Of a stretch of DNA of 64,000 nucleotides, positions 43,802 to 55,245 are shown piece by piece. Numbering within the stretch: position 1 is the first letter of the stretch; the number at the start of each line of letters is the position of its first letter. The stretch is taken from the NCBI GenBank assembly GCA_035222895.1, contig JAVYIG010002102.1, positions 124,001 to 188,000 of the forward strand. Reading direction: 5' to 3'. The position numbers and the translations under genes are program-made. This stretch comes from Strongylocentrotus droebachiensis. Lineage: Eukaryota > Echinodermata > Echinoidea > Camarodonta > Strongylocentrotidae. The notes beneath the pieces were generated by a model. The model saw nothing but the letters and a program-made list of their open reading frames with translations. It had not been told where the DNA came from and ran no database searches.

Positions 43802-46800
43802 TTAAAAAATACTCATTAATTTGGTTAGGCTAAATGTAACCTTGTCGGACAATTCACCTAATAAAGCAAGTTTATTTCGGTTTTTTCGAAGGTTAATAAT
43901 AATAATTTTGAAGGTTCACAATTTCGAAGATATGTAATTTCGAAGGTTTTTTAACCAGAAAGATTTCTCAATTCCGACAGTTCATACTTCCGATAGTTCA
44001 ATATTACGAATTTCCGTCATTTTCAAGGTTCATAATTATAATTCTGAAGATGAAACAGGGTTCTTAGTTCCGAAAAGAAGAGAGAATTTTAATTTTCACG
44101 ATTGCAAACCTGGTTCAAAGTATAATGAACCCTATTTCATTCTCATAATTCGAATAAACGAACCTTTGAGAGTACCAACCTTCGGGAGAAAACGATGCCA
44201 TCCATTATTCTTCCAAAGCGAGGGCATTAAAGTGTGACGCTGTATTGGTATATGTGTCTAACCAGGGCTGATAATGTCATGAGGCTCGATATTTATTTGT
44301 CTGACTGTGCATAACGGTCGGGCTTTTTTTTCTTCTATCATACTTATCAAATTAATCAGCTTGTTTCTATCGTAACGTGCATTTCAACAATTATTGTTTT
44401 CCTCAATTTAACAAGCTCGTTTGTCTCTATAGCAACTTTAACAACACAAATAGTCAATGCTATAAATATCTATCCCTTAATGCTATCCCAGAATTTTGAT
44501 CATGTTTCTAAGGTAACATTTGTTTTCCTTCCAAACAAACAAAATACATCTCCAACCCTCTAGATATCAGTGGCGCTGAAAGGTATTCCAATGAAGCTTA
44601 CAATCGCGGCACTACCATTGTTATACTGGCTATTTGTCAACCCAGTTGGGACATGGCCTGGGGCACGCGTATTCAAAAAGGTTTGTTTTTATGAGGAAAA
44701 ATAATCATGAACATCCAGGCTTTTTCTACCAGTGATTACACCTTAATCGAAGGAGGTTCATAACTCCGAAAGCTAAGTGTATTGCTACGCCAGGGTGGGC
44801 GTGGGAAATGATTTCCCATTTTCGTTTCGCAATTACTTTTTTTCCGCACGGTAATCCATCTGGCTCTCTTGTAGTTCTGAACAGGAGAGGCTTGCAGACC
44901 AATGCTTTACCCCTATTTTTAAAATATTTTCATTATGTCACTGTCTCTTTATCAGACAGGGAACGTGGCCGTTTTTGTTCACCTTGGATTCGCCTAAGCA
45001 GAAAGTGGTGACATTATGTAAATGCCTTAACCCTAAAAATGCCAGGCTATTTGAGGTCTTAATACGGCCGGGGAGGGGGCATTATGCCCCAAGATTATAT
45101 TGAATAAGATGGTAATGTTTATTTGTTTTAAAGTTTATTTATTTTAATGTTCATTTATTTTTTGTTTATTAATATTTTCTTGACAATATGCAATTTTTTG
45201 GGGAAATATACTTCCACACGCACATTTTGTGAGAATTACATATTTTGATAGACATGTGATGATATTTTGTCACCTAACACCCGAACCGCAGGTCCGCTCA
45301 TAATGCTACGTTTACACTATGTTCCCGGCGGCCACGGCAGCCCCGTTTGCCCGAAACGTAGTGCGCCGTGGGATTTAGACCAATTTTATCTCTGGATTCA
45401 AGTTTTGTTACGTCTTGCCAAGTTTTCTCACGGTCTACCACGGTATCCGTGACGGGCCGTGGGGGGAAGGGGATGCTGAGTCCCGGAGGCTCCAAGGCGC
45501 ACTACGGTTCGGCCCGCGTTCTACCACGGATGCCAGAACGTTCCCTCCCGGCCCGTCACGTTCTGATGGGGTCCCTCACGTTTCCCACGTTCTGATCAAG
45601 GTCTGACACGTTTTTCACGTTCTGTCAAGGCTTTGTACGGATGAAACGTGGACGAGGGCAGCTTTGGAGCACGTTTGTGCTGGCGGTATAAAAAGAAGGT
45701 CTCCCAAGCAATAGCAATCATGGTATTCTGAGACCTCGCGTTGTGTCAGACCGTAGTAGAACGCAACGCGCCGTAGCGTGACGGGCGCTTAAACCGTCCA
45801 ACTACGGACCACCCCCAAGTTTTGTTACGGCCTATTACGGACTGTCACGTTTTGTTACGTTCACCCCGGTTTATTACGGCCTACTAGGTTTCTCATCCGC
45901 ACCGTGACTGCCGTGGCAAATTTTTTGACAGTTTAAAAATCTGACACGGTATCCACGGCAATCACGGCCTGTCACGTTTTCCCATACGGTCCCTCGCGTT
46001 GTGTCACGTCAATCCCGTTTCGTCCACGGTGGCCTGAAACGTGGTTGCCGTGGCCGCCGGGAACATAGTGTAAACGTAGCATAACAAATTTGGTATCAAA
46101 ATGTGTGGGAAACTTGAGAAAAAAAACTCTTGAAATTTCAGCGCCAACGGTTTTAGGGGTTTCGATGCAGCGGCAGAAATTCGACAGGGGGCCAATTTAG
46201 GCCCCCGGCCTTATAAGGGTTAACTCGTCTGTCTTTCTAAATGTGGACGACCTCCGATCCTACAAGTACAATTTTCCTATCAAAATTCATCTATTATGAT
46301 TTTAGATTCCATTCCAATGATGTAGGAAGAAATTTTAAAAAATGCTGGCTATCCATTAGGTTCCAAAGAAACCAAAAATATTAGAGCTCTGTCGAAAGAT
46401 TAACAAAAAAAAAGATAACACAGGATTCCAGCATCTTGACAGGCCTCTTTATTTTTCTTTCTACACCATGCCTATATGACACAAAACTCATTTGATGTTT
46501 ATGCGAATGCAGGCGGGAAAGGGAGGGGGAGGGGGTGTTAAGTGTCATTTTCCAATACATGTACGACAAGACTACTGGTTAAATATGTGTGTTATTTAGT
46601 AAACTATAATCATGTTATGATAAAGATGTTGTTTTTTATTATGATGATGACGATGATGATGATGATGGTGACGATGGTACTCATGGCGGTGATTATAATG
46701 ATGATATAGTGGTGATGAAGGTGATGGTGATGACCATAAAGATGATGATGAAATATGATGGTGGTGATGAGGAGGAGGGGAGGATGATGATGAGGATAAT

Positions 46801-46990
46801 GATAATGATCATGGCCTCATGTATAGTAGTATCCGAATCTGCAAAAGGCTCATGGCTCTCTAATCGTCTCAAACCACAGAATTCTCCAATAATTGTTATT
46901 TCCATTATATTCTCCATGTGAGCAGTATAATATTTGTTTGTTTACTCTGGAGACAATTTCGGTCCGGGAAAAAAGATGACCAAAATGATG
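43802..46990 (+). repeat. 2,408-bp tandem unit, copy 2, with MITE insertion
   Basis: It differs from copy 1 by only a few bases and small indels (for example one C fewer near 45088). It is lengthened by the 778-bp element at 45304-46081 plus its 3-bp TSD, which accounts exactly for the extra length. Confidence 0.95.
45304..46081. mobile_element. PIF/Harbinger-like MITE, 778 bp, TAA TSD
   Basis: TGCTACGTTTACACTATG begins the left end and its exact inverse closes the right. The inverted repeat is perfect for about 36 bp, including the CCCGGCGGCCACGGCA part. TAA flanks both sides (45301-45303, 46082-46084), a 3-bp TSD of the Harbinger type. The empty sites are in the neighbouring tandem copies (42894-42896 and about 48491). 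The interior is rich in CACGTTTTGTCACGTTCTG-like words. No transposase is present. Confidence 0.93.
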
Positions 46991-49827
46991 TTAAAAAATA
47001 CTCATTAATTTGGTTAGGCTAAATGTAACCTTGTCGGACAATTCACCTAATAAAGCAAGTTTATTTCGGTTTTTTCGAAGGTTAATAATAATAATTTTGA
47101 AGGTTCACAATTTCGAAGATATGTAATTTCGAAGGTTTTTTAACCAGAAAGATTTCTCAATTCCGACAGTTCATACTTCCGATAGTTCAATATTACGAAT
47201 TTCCGTCATTTTCAAGGTTCATAATTATAATTCTGAAGATGAAACAGGGTTCTTAGTTCCGAAAAGAAGAGAGAATTTTAATTTTCACGATTGCAAACCT
47301 GGTTCAAAGTATAATGAACCCTATTTCATTCTCATAATTCGAATAAACGAACCTTTGAGAGTACCAACCTTCGGGAGAAAACGATGCCATCCATTATTCT
47401 TCCAAAGCGAGGGCATTAAAGTGTGACGCTGTATTGGTATATGTGTCTAACCAGGGCTGATAATGTCATGAGGCTCGATATTAATTTGTCTGACTGTGCA
47501 TAACGGTCGGGCTTTTTTTTCTTCTATCATACTTATCAAATTAATCAGCTTGTTTCTATCGTAACGTGCATTTCAACAATTATTGTTTTCCTCAATTTAA
47601 CAAGCTCGTTTGTCTCTATAGCAACTTTAACAACACAAATAGTCAATGCTATAAATATCTATCCCTTAATGCTATCCCAGAATTTTGATCATGTTTCTAA
47701 GGTAACATTTGTTTTCCTTCCAAACAAACAAAATACATCTCCAACCCTCTAGATATCAATGGCGCTGAAAGGTATTCCAATGAAGCTTACAATCGCGGCA
47801 CTACCATTGTTATACTGGCTATTTGTCAACCCAGTTGGGACATGGCCTGGGGCACGCGTATTCAAAAAGGTTTGTTTTTATGAGGAAAAATAATCATGAA
47901 CATCCAGGCTTTTTCTACCAGTGATTACACCTTAATCGAAGGAGGTTCATAACTCCGAAAGCTAAGTGTATTGCTACGCCAGGGTGGGCGTGGGAAATGA
48001 TTTCCCATTTTCGTTTCGCAATTACTTTTTTTCCGCACGGTAATCCATCTGGCTCTCTTGTAGTTCTGAACAGGAGAGGCTTGCAGACCAATGCTTTACC
48101 CCTATTTTTAAAATATTTTCATTATGTCACTGTCTCTTTATCAGACAGGGAACGTGGCCGTTTTTGTTCACCTTGGATTCGCCTAAGCAGAAAGTGGTGA
48201 CATTATGTAAATGCCTTAACCCTAAAAATGCCAGGCTATTTGAGGTCTTAATACGGCCGGGGAGGGGGCATTATGCCCCCAAGATTATATTGAATAAGAT
48301 GGTAATGTTTATTTGTTTTAAAGTTTATTTATTTTAATGTTCATTTATTTTTTGTTTATTAATATTTTCTTGACAATATGCAATTTTTTGGGGAAATATA
48401 CTTCCACACGCACATTTTGTGAGAATTACATATTTTGATAGACATGTGATGATATTTTGTCACCTAACACCCGAACCGCAGGTCCGCTCATAACAAATTT
48501 GGTATCAAAATGTGTGGGAAACTTGAGAAAAAAAACTCTTGAAATTTCAGCGCCAACGGTTTTAGGGGTTTCGATGCAGCGGCAGAAATTCGACAGGGGG
48601 CCAATTTAGGCCCCCGGCCTTATAAGGGTTAACTCGTCTGTCTTTCTAAATGTGGACGACCTCCGATCCTACAAGTACAATTTTCCTATCAAAATTCATC
48701 TATTATGATTTTAGATTCCATTCCAATGATGTAGGAAGAAATTAAAAAATGCTGGCTATCCATTAGGTTCCAAAGAAACCAAAAATATTAGAGCTCTGTC
48801 GAAAGATTAACAAAAAAAAAAGATAACACAGGATTCCAGCATCTTGACAGGCCTCTTTATTTTTCTTTCTACACCATGCCTATATGACACAAAACTCATT
48901 TGATGTTTATGCGAATGCAGGCGGGAAAGGGAGGGGGAGGGGGTGTTAAGTGTCATTTTCCAATACATGTACGACAAGACTACTGGTTAAATATGTGTGT
49001 TATTTAGTAAACTATAATCATGTTATGATAAAGATGTTGTTTTTTATTATGATGATGACGATGATGATGATGATGGTGACGATGGTACTCATGGCGGTGA
49101 TTATAATGATGATATAGTGATGATGAAGGTGATGGTGATGACCATAAAGATGATGATGAAATATGATGGTGGTGATGAGGAGGAGGGGAGGATGATGATG
49201 AGGATAATGATAATGATCATGGCCTCATGTATAGTAGTATCCGAATCTGCAAAAGGCTCATGGCTCTCTAATCGTCTCAAACCACAGAATTCTCCAATAA
49301 TTGTTATTTCCATTATATTCTCCATGTGAGCAGTATAATATTTAATCACGGAAGAGGTTTACGGTACACCATGTGTAAAGTCCTCGAGGGACTGAGGAAA
49401 GTAGATAGAAAATAGAGGTGAGATGGAAGGCGAGAAAGTGGAGGTTAGAAGGAAGAGTATCTTTCGGAAGTGAGTTTAGTCCTGAAAAGGACTGTAAACC
49501 AGAAAGTTTGGGCAGGATGAGAGGTTTGAGTAGAAGACTGGATTGAGTTGGAGAGTTGAGTAGGCGAGTAGAATTGCAGAGTAGGAGCAGGAGAGTAGAC
49601 TCGACGTTTCGGACAGGTTGACTTGACGGAAGAGGTTTACAGTCAACCTGTCCGAAACGTCGAGTCTACTCTCCTGCTCCTGCTCTCGAGGACTTTACAC
49701 ATGGTGTACCGTAAACCTCTTCCGTGATTATTCATACCACCATGCAAACCTTCAAACATCAGTATAATATTTGTTTGTTTACTCTGGAGACAATTTCGGT
49801 CCGGGAAAAAAGATGACCAAAATGATG
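46991..49827 (+). repeat. 2,408-bp tandem unit, copy 3, with foldback insertion
   Basis: It has the same unit as copies 1-2 with no Harbinger-like MITE. Its right end is lengthened by 429 bp (insertion 49344-49759 plus one 13-bp TSD copy). Confidence 0.95.
49344..49759. mobile_element. 416-bp foldback insertion with 13-bp TSD (possibly Penelope-like derived)
   Basis: It is flanked by CAGTATAATATTT on both sides (49331-49343 and 49760-49772). 49344-49388 and 49685-49729 are a perfect 45-bp inverted repeat (AATCACGGAAGAGGTTTACG...CTCGAG). A second inverted pair lies inside (about 49579-49624 and 49641-49684) and contains GACGTTTCGGACAGG and its inverse. A GTCCT-GAAA-AGGAC hairpin occurs at about 49479-49492. 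The right end has a 30-bp non-inverted tail (ATTCATACCACCATGCAAAC...). Partial inverted ends, variable long TSD and the CCGAAACGTC word suggest Penelope-like debris, but no RT is present. Confidence 0.75.
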
Positions 49828-50624
49828 TTAAAAAATACTCATTAATTTGGTTAGGCTAAATGTAACCTTGTCGGACAATTCACCTACTAAAGCAAGTTTA
49901 TTTCGGTTTTTTCGAAGGTTAATAATAATAATTTTGAAGGTTCACAATTTTAAAGATATGTAATTTCGAAGGTTTTTTAACCAGAAAGATTTCTTAATTC
50001 CGACAGTTCATCCTTCCGATAGTTCAATATTACGAATTTCCGTCATTTCCAAGGTTCATAATGATAATTCTGAAGATGAAACAGGGTTCTTAGTTCCGAA
50101 AAGAAGAGAGAATTTTAATTTTCACGATTGCAAACCTGGTTCAAAGTATAATGAACCCTATTTCATTCTCATAATTCGAATAAACGAACCTTTGAGAGTA
50201 CCAACCTTCGGGAGAAAACGATGCCATCCATTATTCTTCCAAAGCGAGGGCATTAAAGTGTGACGCTGTATTGGTATATGTGTCTAACCAGGGTTGATAA
50301 TGTCATGAGGCACGATATTAATTTGTCTGACTGTGCATAACGGTCGGGCTTTTTTTCCTTCTTTCATACCTATCAAATTAATCAGCTTGTTTCTATCGTA
50401 ACGTGCAATTCAACAATAATTGTTTTCCTCAATTTAACAAGCTCGTTTGTCTCTATAGCAACTTAAACAACAGAAATAGTCGATGCTATAAATATCTATC
50501 CCTAAATGCTATCCCAGAATTTTGATCATGTTTCTAAGGTAACATTTGTTTTCCTTCCTTCCAAACAAAATACATCTCCAACCCTCTAAATATCAGTGGC
50601 GCTGAAAGGTATTCCAATGAAGCT
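49828..50624 (+). repeat. 2,408-bp tandem unit, copy 4, truncated and more diverged
   Basis: It aligns to the first about 795 bp of the unit with more substitutions than copies 1-3 show among themselves. Similarity stops exactly after ATTCCAATGAAGCT, the position where the hydrophobic mini-ORF starts in copies 1-3. Confidence 0.9.
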
Positions 50625-51340
50625 GACCCATCAGCATGTTATTAGCGTAACATGTATTTTCACAAACAAAGTTATACGTCCAAATCCTCAAAACAAGTTC
50701 ATCGGCGCGAATACCTATCTAACAGAGTTATTCCTAAAATTTAATCAAAATGTGATGTTTCTCAGATAACGTCCGTTTTCTGAAACAAAAGCAAAAACAA
50801 AGAAACAAACAAATATTACTGGGTTTTATAGCTATTATCTCAAGGAGCTAATATAGCTTCCTGACCAAGTATAGCTTCCTGAATGAGCTGCCGAAGGGAT
50901 TACCCAACCAAGTAGTATTACACACATATCAAATTCACCAGCTTGTTTCTATCGTAACGTGCATTTCAACAATAATTGTTTTCCCCCAATTTAACAAGCT
51001 CGTTTGTTTTTATTGCAGCTTTAACAACAGAAATAGCCGATGCTATAAATATCTATCCCTTTATGCTATCCCAGAATATCGATCATGTTTGTATTGGGTA
51101 ATGTGTGTTGCCCCCAAACAAACAAAATACATCACCAACCCCCTAAATATCATTGGCGCTGAAAGATATTCCAATGAAGCTGAACCATAATTTGTATCAA
51201 CTTTTAGCATGTTATTAGCGTAACATGTATTTTCACAAACAAAGTTATGTGCGTCCAAATCCTCAAAACAAGTTCATCGGCGCGAATACCTATCTAACAG
51301 AGTTATTCCTAAAATATAATCAAAAATTGGATGTTTCTCA
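50625..51340 (+). repeat. Diverged tandem duplication related to the array edge
   Basis: The segment GCATGTTATTAGCGTAACATG...CATCGGCGCGAATACCTATC at about 50632-50730 recurs at about 51207-51300. Between them 50930-51190 is another diverged copy of the unit part CAGCTTGTTTCTATCGTAACG...ATTCCAATGAAGCTGA. The ancestral unit probably had this sequence after GAAGCT. Confidence 0.8.
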
Positions 51341-51905
51341 GATAACATCCGTTTTCTGAAACAAAAGCAAAAACAAATAAACAAACAAATATTACTGGGT
51401 CTAATGGCTTTTATCTCAAGAAGCTATCCCTTATTTCGATCCAAAGGTATAATGTTTCTGTGATAACGTTCGTTTTCTCAAGCAATAGCAAAATCAAACA
51501 AAGAAACAACAATCATCTGCGCCAATAGCTATCCCAATTTTTTTTTTCACTACACAACATGTTGCTAAGGTAACGGGTGCCTTTCAAACAAAAACAAAAC
51601 AAATCATCATAATGAGCTCCATGTGTGACCCTTGCAGAGCTATCCCATAATTTCAATCCACCAATCGTCATCAGTTGTCAGCATTTCCTTGTTAATCTAT
51701 CTGTTTATATCGATCCCGTTCTCATACGAGATTAGCGCCTGCAGATAAGGCAAACGTACCATTTACCATTTACAATTGGTCGAAGGTAGATATCAAGTCA
51801 TATGTCTCCTGCGATTGTAATTGATCTCCGTTGTTCGATCGCTTTAGCCTATAGTTTGGATCTTGCTTTTCATCTTTTCCGACTTCTGCATTCAAGCAAC
51901 TGTAT
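51341..51905. other. No gene recognised
   Basis: AT-rich sequence with repeated GCTATCCC/AACAAAC words related in style to the preceding duplication. Nothing else seen. Confidence 0.35.
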
Positions 51906-51910
51906 TCTTA

Positions 51911-52243
51911 TCGAAAATGATATCGCTAGTGATATTCGTTTGTCTCGCAATGTGGTCAATAAGGAATCTAAAAGATCACGACGTTTCGTATGCTACTGCA
52001 ATACTTCGTCAGGTGATAAAAACTGTTGTAAGCAAGGGTCTTTTATACTTTACGGGAGGACCGTAAAGCGGTCTAAAATTCGATCGATAATTGGAACAAT
52101 AACGATAATTCGAACAATCACCTGACGAAGTATTGCAGTAGCATACGAAACGAAACGCATACGAAACGTCGTGATCTTTTAGATTCCTTATTGACCACAT
52201 TGCGAGACAAACGAATATCACTAGCGATATTATTTTCGATACT
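51911..52243. mobile_element. Foldback element with about 110-bp arms carrying hammerhead-like cores
   Basis: The left arm (51911-52018) and right arm (52113-52243) are inverted copies, from TATCGAAAAT.GATATCGCTAG through ATTCGTTTGTCTCGCAATG to CTTCGTCAGGTGAT. The right arm has a small internal duplication of GAAACGCATAC. The loop (about 95 bp) holds TTTATACTTTACGGGAGGACC. On the minus strand the left arm reads ATCAC-CTGACGA-[stem]-GAAAC-GTC-GTGAT, described further in the findings. Confidence 0.8.
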
Positions 52244-52548
52244 ATATCCGCAATGAGTAATATATTTAACTGTATTCTTCGTTGCCAAATTTGTTCTTTT
52301 TTTTCTCGAGAAAGACGTCAGGTGATCATCGTGCTCTTTTTTTAATTTTTAAAAGCCCTTGAAGATTGATCTGTAAAATAGTGAGTATCTTAAGTTTTTT
52401 TAATCCTAGTGAAATGGCCACCATGAGTCTGATTTGATTTAATTGCCATTTTACCTGTCGTCCATTTCAACATAAGCATGTACATGAGACATTTCGAAAT
52501 GATAAAATGTAATAAATGGGTACAAAAAACAAGAACAAGAGAATAGAG

Positions 52549-52896
52549 CTAGACATGCAATATTAGTTTGGAACAAGTATTGGTGGACTGTTGCAACTAA
52601 AATGTGAGTGAAAATAGAACCCCCCAAAAAAGCGAGATACTGCCCAAAAAACAATATCATGTAGATTCATGATGTGAACGAAATTCCATTTCCATAGGCA
52701 TAACAAGCTAATTAAGAAATTTCTGATATGTGGCCTTTAATCTAAATGTTCACTATGATGACGTCATCAAAATGAAAAATGGTAGTGATTGAGCTTGTAG
52801 AGAACTGTCTCAGCTAAAACATATCGAAATTTGAAAGAAAAATGATCAATATTTACAGAGATAAAATTAGGTATAGCACACCAAAAATAAGTACAA
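52549..52896 (+). repeat. Type A unit, partial
   Basis: Diverged head (CTAGACATGCAATATTAGTTTGGAACAAG, stem with one mismatch) and about 300 bp of type-A body to the ATTTACAGAGATA word, then a junction into a type-B head at 52897. Confidence 0.8.
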
Positions 52897-53108
52897 CTAG
52901 AATTTAAATCGTCACGAGGACGAATAAGGTGGTCTGCCTTCAAGTTATATAGACATGTAAACAATGATGATCATGATGATCTTGATAGTAATGGTGATGA
53001 CGATGATGATGATGATCATGATCATGATGATGTTGATGATCATCATCAACAGACCATGATGACATCTGATTGAAAAAAATGGGGGAACATTTAGATAGCA
53101 TGATCAGC

Positions 53109-53727
53109 GTGTCCACACACAAAACAATTTATCCCGAAACTCTATAACGATACGTCGTATAAAGAATCATCATATAAATTCCAGGATGTCCACACACAAG
53201 AAACGTCGTCACTAAAGAATCATCGTATAAATTCCAGGGTGTCCACACACACAAAAAAGTTATCCCGAAACTCTATAACGAAACGTCGTATAGGTGCGCA
53301 GTTTGCTACTGCGCAGTCGAAACCGAAACAGAAACACATGTGCAGCACCACTAGTAGGCCTACTAGTATTTGCATTGACTGTGCCACTGGAACAATGCAT
53401 GCAGTATATTTATGTATAATCAGATGGCTGCGCAGCGGTCAGCTGGAAGCAGAAATGAGAGCTCATATTATCTCCTTTCGCTCGAGGTCACGTTAAGCCC
53501 CGCCCAGTTAGACTAGTTCCGTCCACACACAAAATGTCCGTGATTAGGCGTGATTCTTTATCGAGTTTCAGTTCGAAACGATGCCCAAACCTGCGTTTCG
53601 TTAGACTACTTTCGTTATACGACGTATCGTTAGTGAGCGTCCACACCTACAATTTTGGTCGTAAAACTATCGCGAAACGGTATAGCTAATCATGACTAGT
53701 CACTGAAAATGTTGTGTGTGGACAGGG
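53109..53727. mobile_element. MITE-like insertion with TGTCCACACACA termini
   Basis: The other type-B units read TTTAGATAGCATATAGTCTC without interruption (39912 and 61544). Here about 625 bp intervene, beginning CGTGTCCACACAC and ending GTGTGTGGACAGGGG. The interior has three partial copies of GTCCACACAC...TCCCGAAACTCTATAACG...TCATCGTATAAATTCCAGG. The exact TSD could not be fixed by eye. Confidence 0.7.
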
Positions 53728-53995
53728 GGATAGTCTCAGCTACAACATACTTTAAAAATCAACATAATCCAAGCAGAAATGAACGTCGATATTGCTCGCA
53801 GAAGATAGGAATGTAGATTCCAGATTTGAGAAAAAGTCATCTCCCTTAGGAATTACACGCAAAAAGTAATGGATCAAGTGAAAATAGGGTAATAATAAAG
53901 TAAATATGGCTGTTTATTACGCGATTTGCGATTCTACGTGTTTTAGTATTCAAAGGAGATGGTAGAGTGAAAGGTCAAAAAGAAAAAAAAGATTG

Positions 53996-54066
53996 TTGGA
54001 GACGCAAGGACTCGAACCAGGGACCTCGAGGTTGGAAGTCAAGTGCGTTACCGATATACCAAAACA
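53996..54066 (-). repeat. tRNA-derived segment 3
   Basis: TGGTATATCGGTAACGCACT and GGTTCGAGTCC (perfect B box) on the minus strand. The acceptor does not pair. Same context as the other type-B copies. Confidence 0.6.
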
Positions 54067-55245
54067 TGTCCCATAGCGATTAAACGTAAACGGAAAATGA
54101 AATTCTCAAATCTCACTTTGCAAGTGAAATATGAGCATGATCCCGGCATCTGATCGAGAAGTAAATGGCACACTTGTGATAGCTTATTGTCTCAGCTACA
54201 ACATACTCGATGCTCAGCGAAAACGAAGCTAAGACGACGGAGATATTGCTCGTGAAAGACGGGAATGTAGAATTCAGTTTTCAGAAAAAGTCATGTCCCA
54301 TAGAGAATACACGCAAAATGTGAAAAATTGACATAACTCCTTTAATCGCAAAAACACGCCATGATGCCTTTGTCAAAATGAAGTATTGTGATTAATGCAT
54401 TTGTAGAGAATATTCTCAGGTAGAACATATCAAAATTTGAGAGAAAATTGATCAATATTTACAGAGATACAATCAATTTTCCAAAAATCTGCTGACGTCA
54501 TAATATGCAAATTGATATTTTGAGTTGGGAGGCCATTATGATGACGTCATGAGTTGATTGAGGGTCAAATGAGACATGAAATCATATCTCCAACTCATGC
54601 TTTTTCTAACCATGATATAAAACTTGGTTTCAATGGACTATCTGAAGAGCTATTTTGATTTTTAAAATGGCATGTTTTTGATCAAATTTGCATTATATTG
54701 CCCATAGCAGCACGCGCGGATTTTGAACTTTGACGCGCGCTCACGGCCTTATGAAAGATTAAGGGTGACTGAAATTAATGTAAATTGTCATTTATGGTAA
54801 GAGGAATCTAAATCATGTAACAAATTTGAATTTGACCTTTTCCACGCGCGGGGACACGTACGGACGGAAAATTTTGAAATGCTTAAAATGACCTGATTCG
54901 TACTCTCCTTTAATAGTTAAGTGATTTTGAGCTTTTTAAAATTTTGACGCACACGTACGCGCGCGTCATGACCTTTATGTGACTTTTGATGACATGACCT
55001 GTTGACCCTTGACCTAAAGTATATGTGATATGAATATGAATGACCTTTGCTTATGCATCATGAAGATATGATGGATAACGTGATTTCACAAAATCGCGCC
55101 TGGATGACGTCACGATAACCTAATGACCTTGAAAATGTTCCTGTCACGTCTCATGACAATGACCTATAATTGTGTCGAAATTTAATGAAATTAATTTAAC
55201 CAAACTTGAGTTATCCGGACCACGAAAAACGGGAAGAAATAAAAA

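Larger units (their letters stand above)
52897..55245 (+). repeat. Type B unit, interrupted by a CCACACAC-ended element
   Basis: The head CTAGAATTTAAATCGTCACGAGGACGAAT is followed by a GAT/ATC microsatellite (52965-53045), an insertion (about 53109-53727), a tRNA-like segment (53996-54066, minus), CREs at 54492 and 54540, a shortened GCGC region and the type-B tail ending CGGGAAGAAATAAAAA. It contains the empty GTAA site that dates the MITE at 33830. Confidence 0.85.

Noticed and set aside
51802-52125. 107-codon + strand ORF across the left arm of the foldback element
   Set aside because: It runs straight through the arm and loop of an inverted repeat and has no domain; likely fortuitous.
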